Positions 22,400 to 22,755 of a DNA stretch of 22,755 nucleotides are shown here, one piece after another. The number at the start of each line of letters is the position of its first letter. Positions within the stretch are counted from its first letter, which is position 1. Made by a program: the position numbers and the translations under genes. Source of the DNA: JANXXV01 sp038230275 (GTDB taxonomy: Bacteria > Acidobacteriota > Terriglobia > Bryobacterales > Bryobacteraceae); the NCBI GenBank assembly GCA_038230275.1, contig JBBRNO010000108.1, positions 1-22,755 on the forward strand, read 5' to 3'. Below the pieces are notes generated by a model. The model was not told the origin of the DNA, did no database searches, and saw only the letters and a program-made list of their open reading frames with translations.

Positions 22400-22755
22400 A
22401 TGTCGCGTTACCTGCTCGTAGTGTTGTGTCTGTTATTGGCGTCCATGCCGGCGCTGACGCAATTTGAACTGGGATCTGTGGTGGGACTGGTAACCGATCA
22501 ACAGAAGGCTCCCGTCGCCGGCGCGACGGTGGAGATTCGCAGTCTGACCACCAATGTGAAGCGCGAGGTGACAACCTCAGTGAGTGGCGATTACAACTCA
22601 CTTCCGCTGCAGCCGGGACGGTATCTGGTTACGGTGCGGCAGCAAGGCTTCCGGGATAAGTCGGCTGAATTGTCAATCGGAGTGAGCCAGCGGGTGCAGG
22701 CTGACTTCCCGATGGAACTGGGTTCAGTTAATGAGCAGGTGAGTGTGTCGGCGGC
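22400..22755 (+). CDS. TonB-dependent receptor, Oar-like, N-terminal part only (runs off window)
   Basis: The frame opens at ATG 22400 and stays open to the right edge, giving about 118 residues. A signal peptide covers about residues 1-20 (MSRYLLVVLCLLLASMPALT). It is followed by a carboxypeptidase-regulatory-like beta-sandwich: GSVVGLVTDQQKAPVAGATV, then EIRSLTTNVKREVTTSVSGDY and LQPGRYLVTVRQQGFRDK. This ends in the link toward the plug domain (ELGSVNEQVSVSA). This start is diagnostic of the large outer-membrane receptors abundant in Acidobacteria, thought to import glycans or other large nutrients. The gene is 78 bases after the LysR gene. Its plug and barrel lie outside the window. Confidence 0.9.
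   Translation, partial: MSRYLLVVLCLLLASMPALTQFELGSVVGLVTDQQKAPVAGATVEIRSLTTNVKREVTTSVSGDYNSLPLQPGRYLVTVRQQGFRDKSAELSIGVSQRVQADFPMELGSVNEQVSVSA

Overview
The window looks like a chromosomal segment of an Acidobacteriota bacterium, most likely near the Solibacter/Bryobacter group. This is inferred from gene content: Oar-type TonB receptors with a carboxypeptidase-regulatory-like N-terminus, a PSCyt1/DUF1549/DUF1553 protein next to a DUF1501 protein, an ECF sigma factor paired with a Ser/Thr kinase, several Tat-exported proteins, and a moderately high GC content. Gene density is very high. The only gene-free stretch above 300 bases is about 21040-21427. I saw no tRNA, rRNA, CRISPR array or insertion sequence.

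Region 1 (1-2494). A partial MFS transporter of the anion:cation symporter type reads leftwards out of the window. Divergent from it, only 37 bases away, lies an ECF-like sigma factor abutting a Ser/Thr protein kinase with a C-terminal membrane anchor. Region 2 (2541-9293, plus strand). A tight run holds a small four-helix membrane protein, a VOC-fold protein, a PfkB sugar kinase, a 5-dehydro-4-deoxyglucarate dehydratase, a large exported cytochrome-type PSCyt1/DUF1549/DUF1553 protein, and a Tat-exported DUF1501 protein. The last two are commonly adjacent in Planctomycetes, Verrucomicrobia and Acidobacteria. The kinase and dehydratase point to sugar-acid catabolism.

Region 3 (9217-18712, minus strand). 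Nine genes lie head to tail, most with 1-8 base overlaps or gaps. In transcription order they are a thioredoxin-like/PDZ protein, a DsbD-N-terminus-like secreted protein, DUF2760, a short Hsp70-like ATPase, a long Hsp70-like ATPase with a roughly 300-residue extension, thiamine-monophosphate kinase, a mutarotase-like (DUF4380-like) protein, a secreted unknown protein, and a gamma-glutamylcyclotransferase-like protein. The first gene is the highlight of the window. Its thioredoxin active site reads Cys-Glu-Ala-TGA, the frame stays open on both sides of the TGA, and a bacterial SECIS-like hairpin follows. It is therefore best read as one 415-residue selenoprotein with a CxxU redox motif. A standard gene caller would report only a truncated protein starting at the ATG just after the TGA. 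Together the first five genes suggest an envelope redox and protein-quality unit linked to a twin Hsp70/DUF2760 module.

Region 4 (18794-22755). A Tat-exported protein of unknown function and a drastically shortened TonB-receptor-type protein (signal peptide plus C-terminal barrel part only) read leftwards. They are separated by a 388-base intergenic region with two perfect inverted repeats from a rightward LysR regulator. The LysR gene is followed by the start of an intact-looking TonB-dependent receptor that runs off the right edge.
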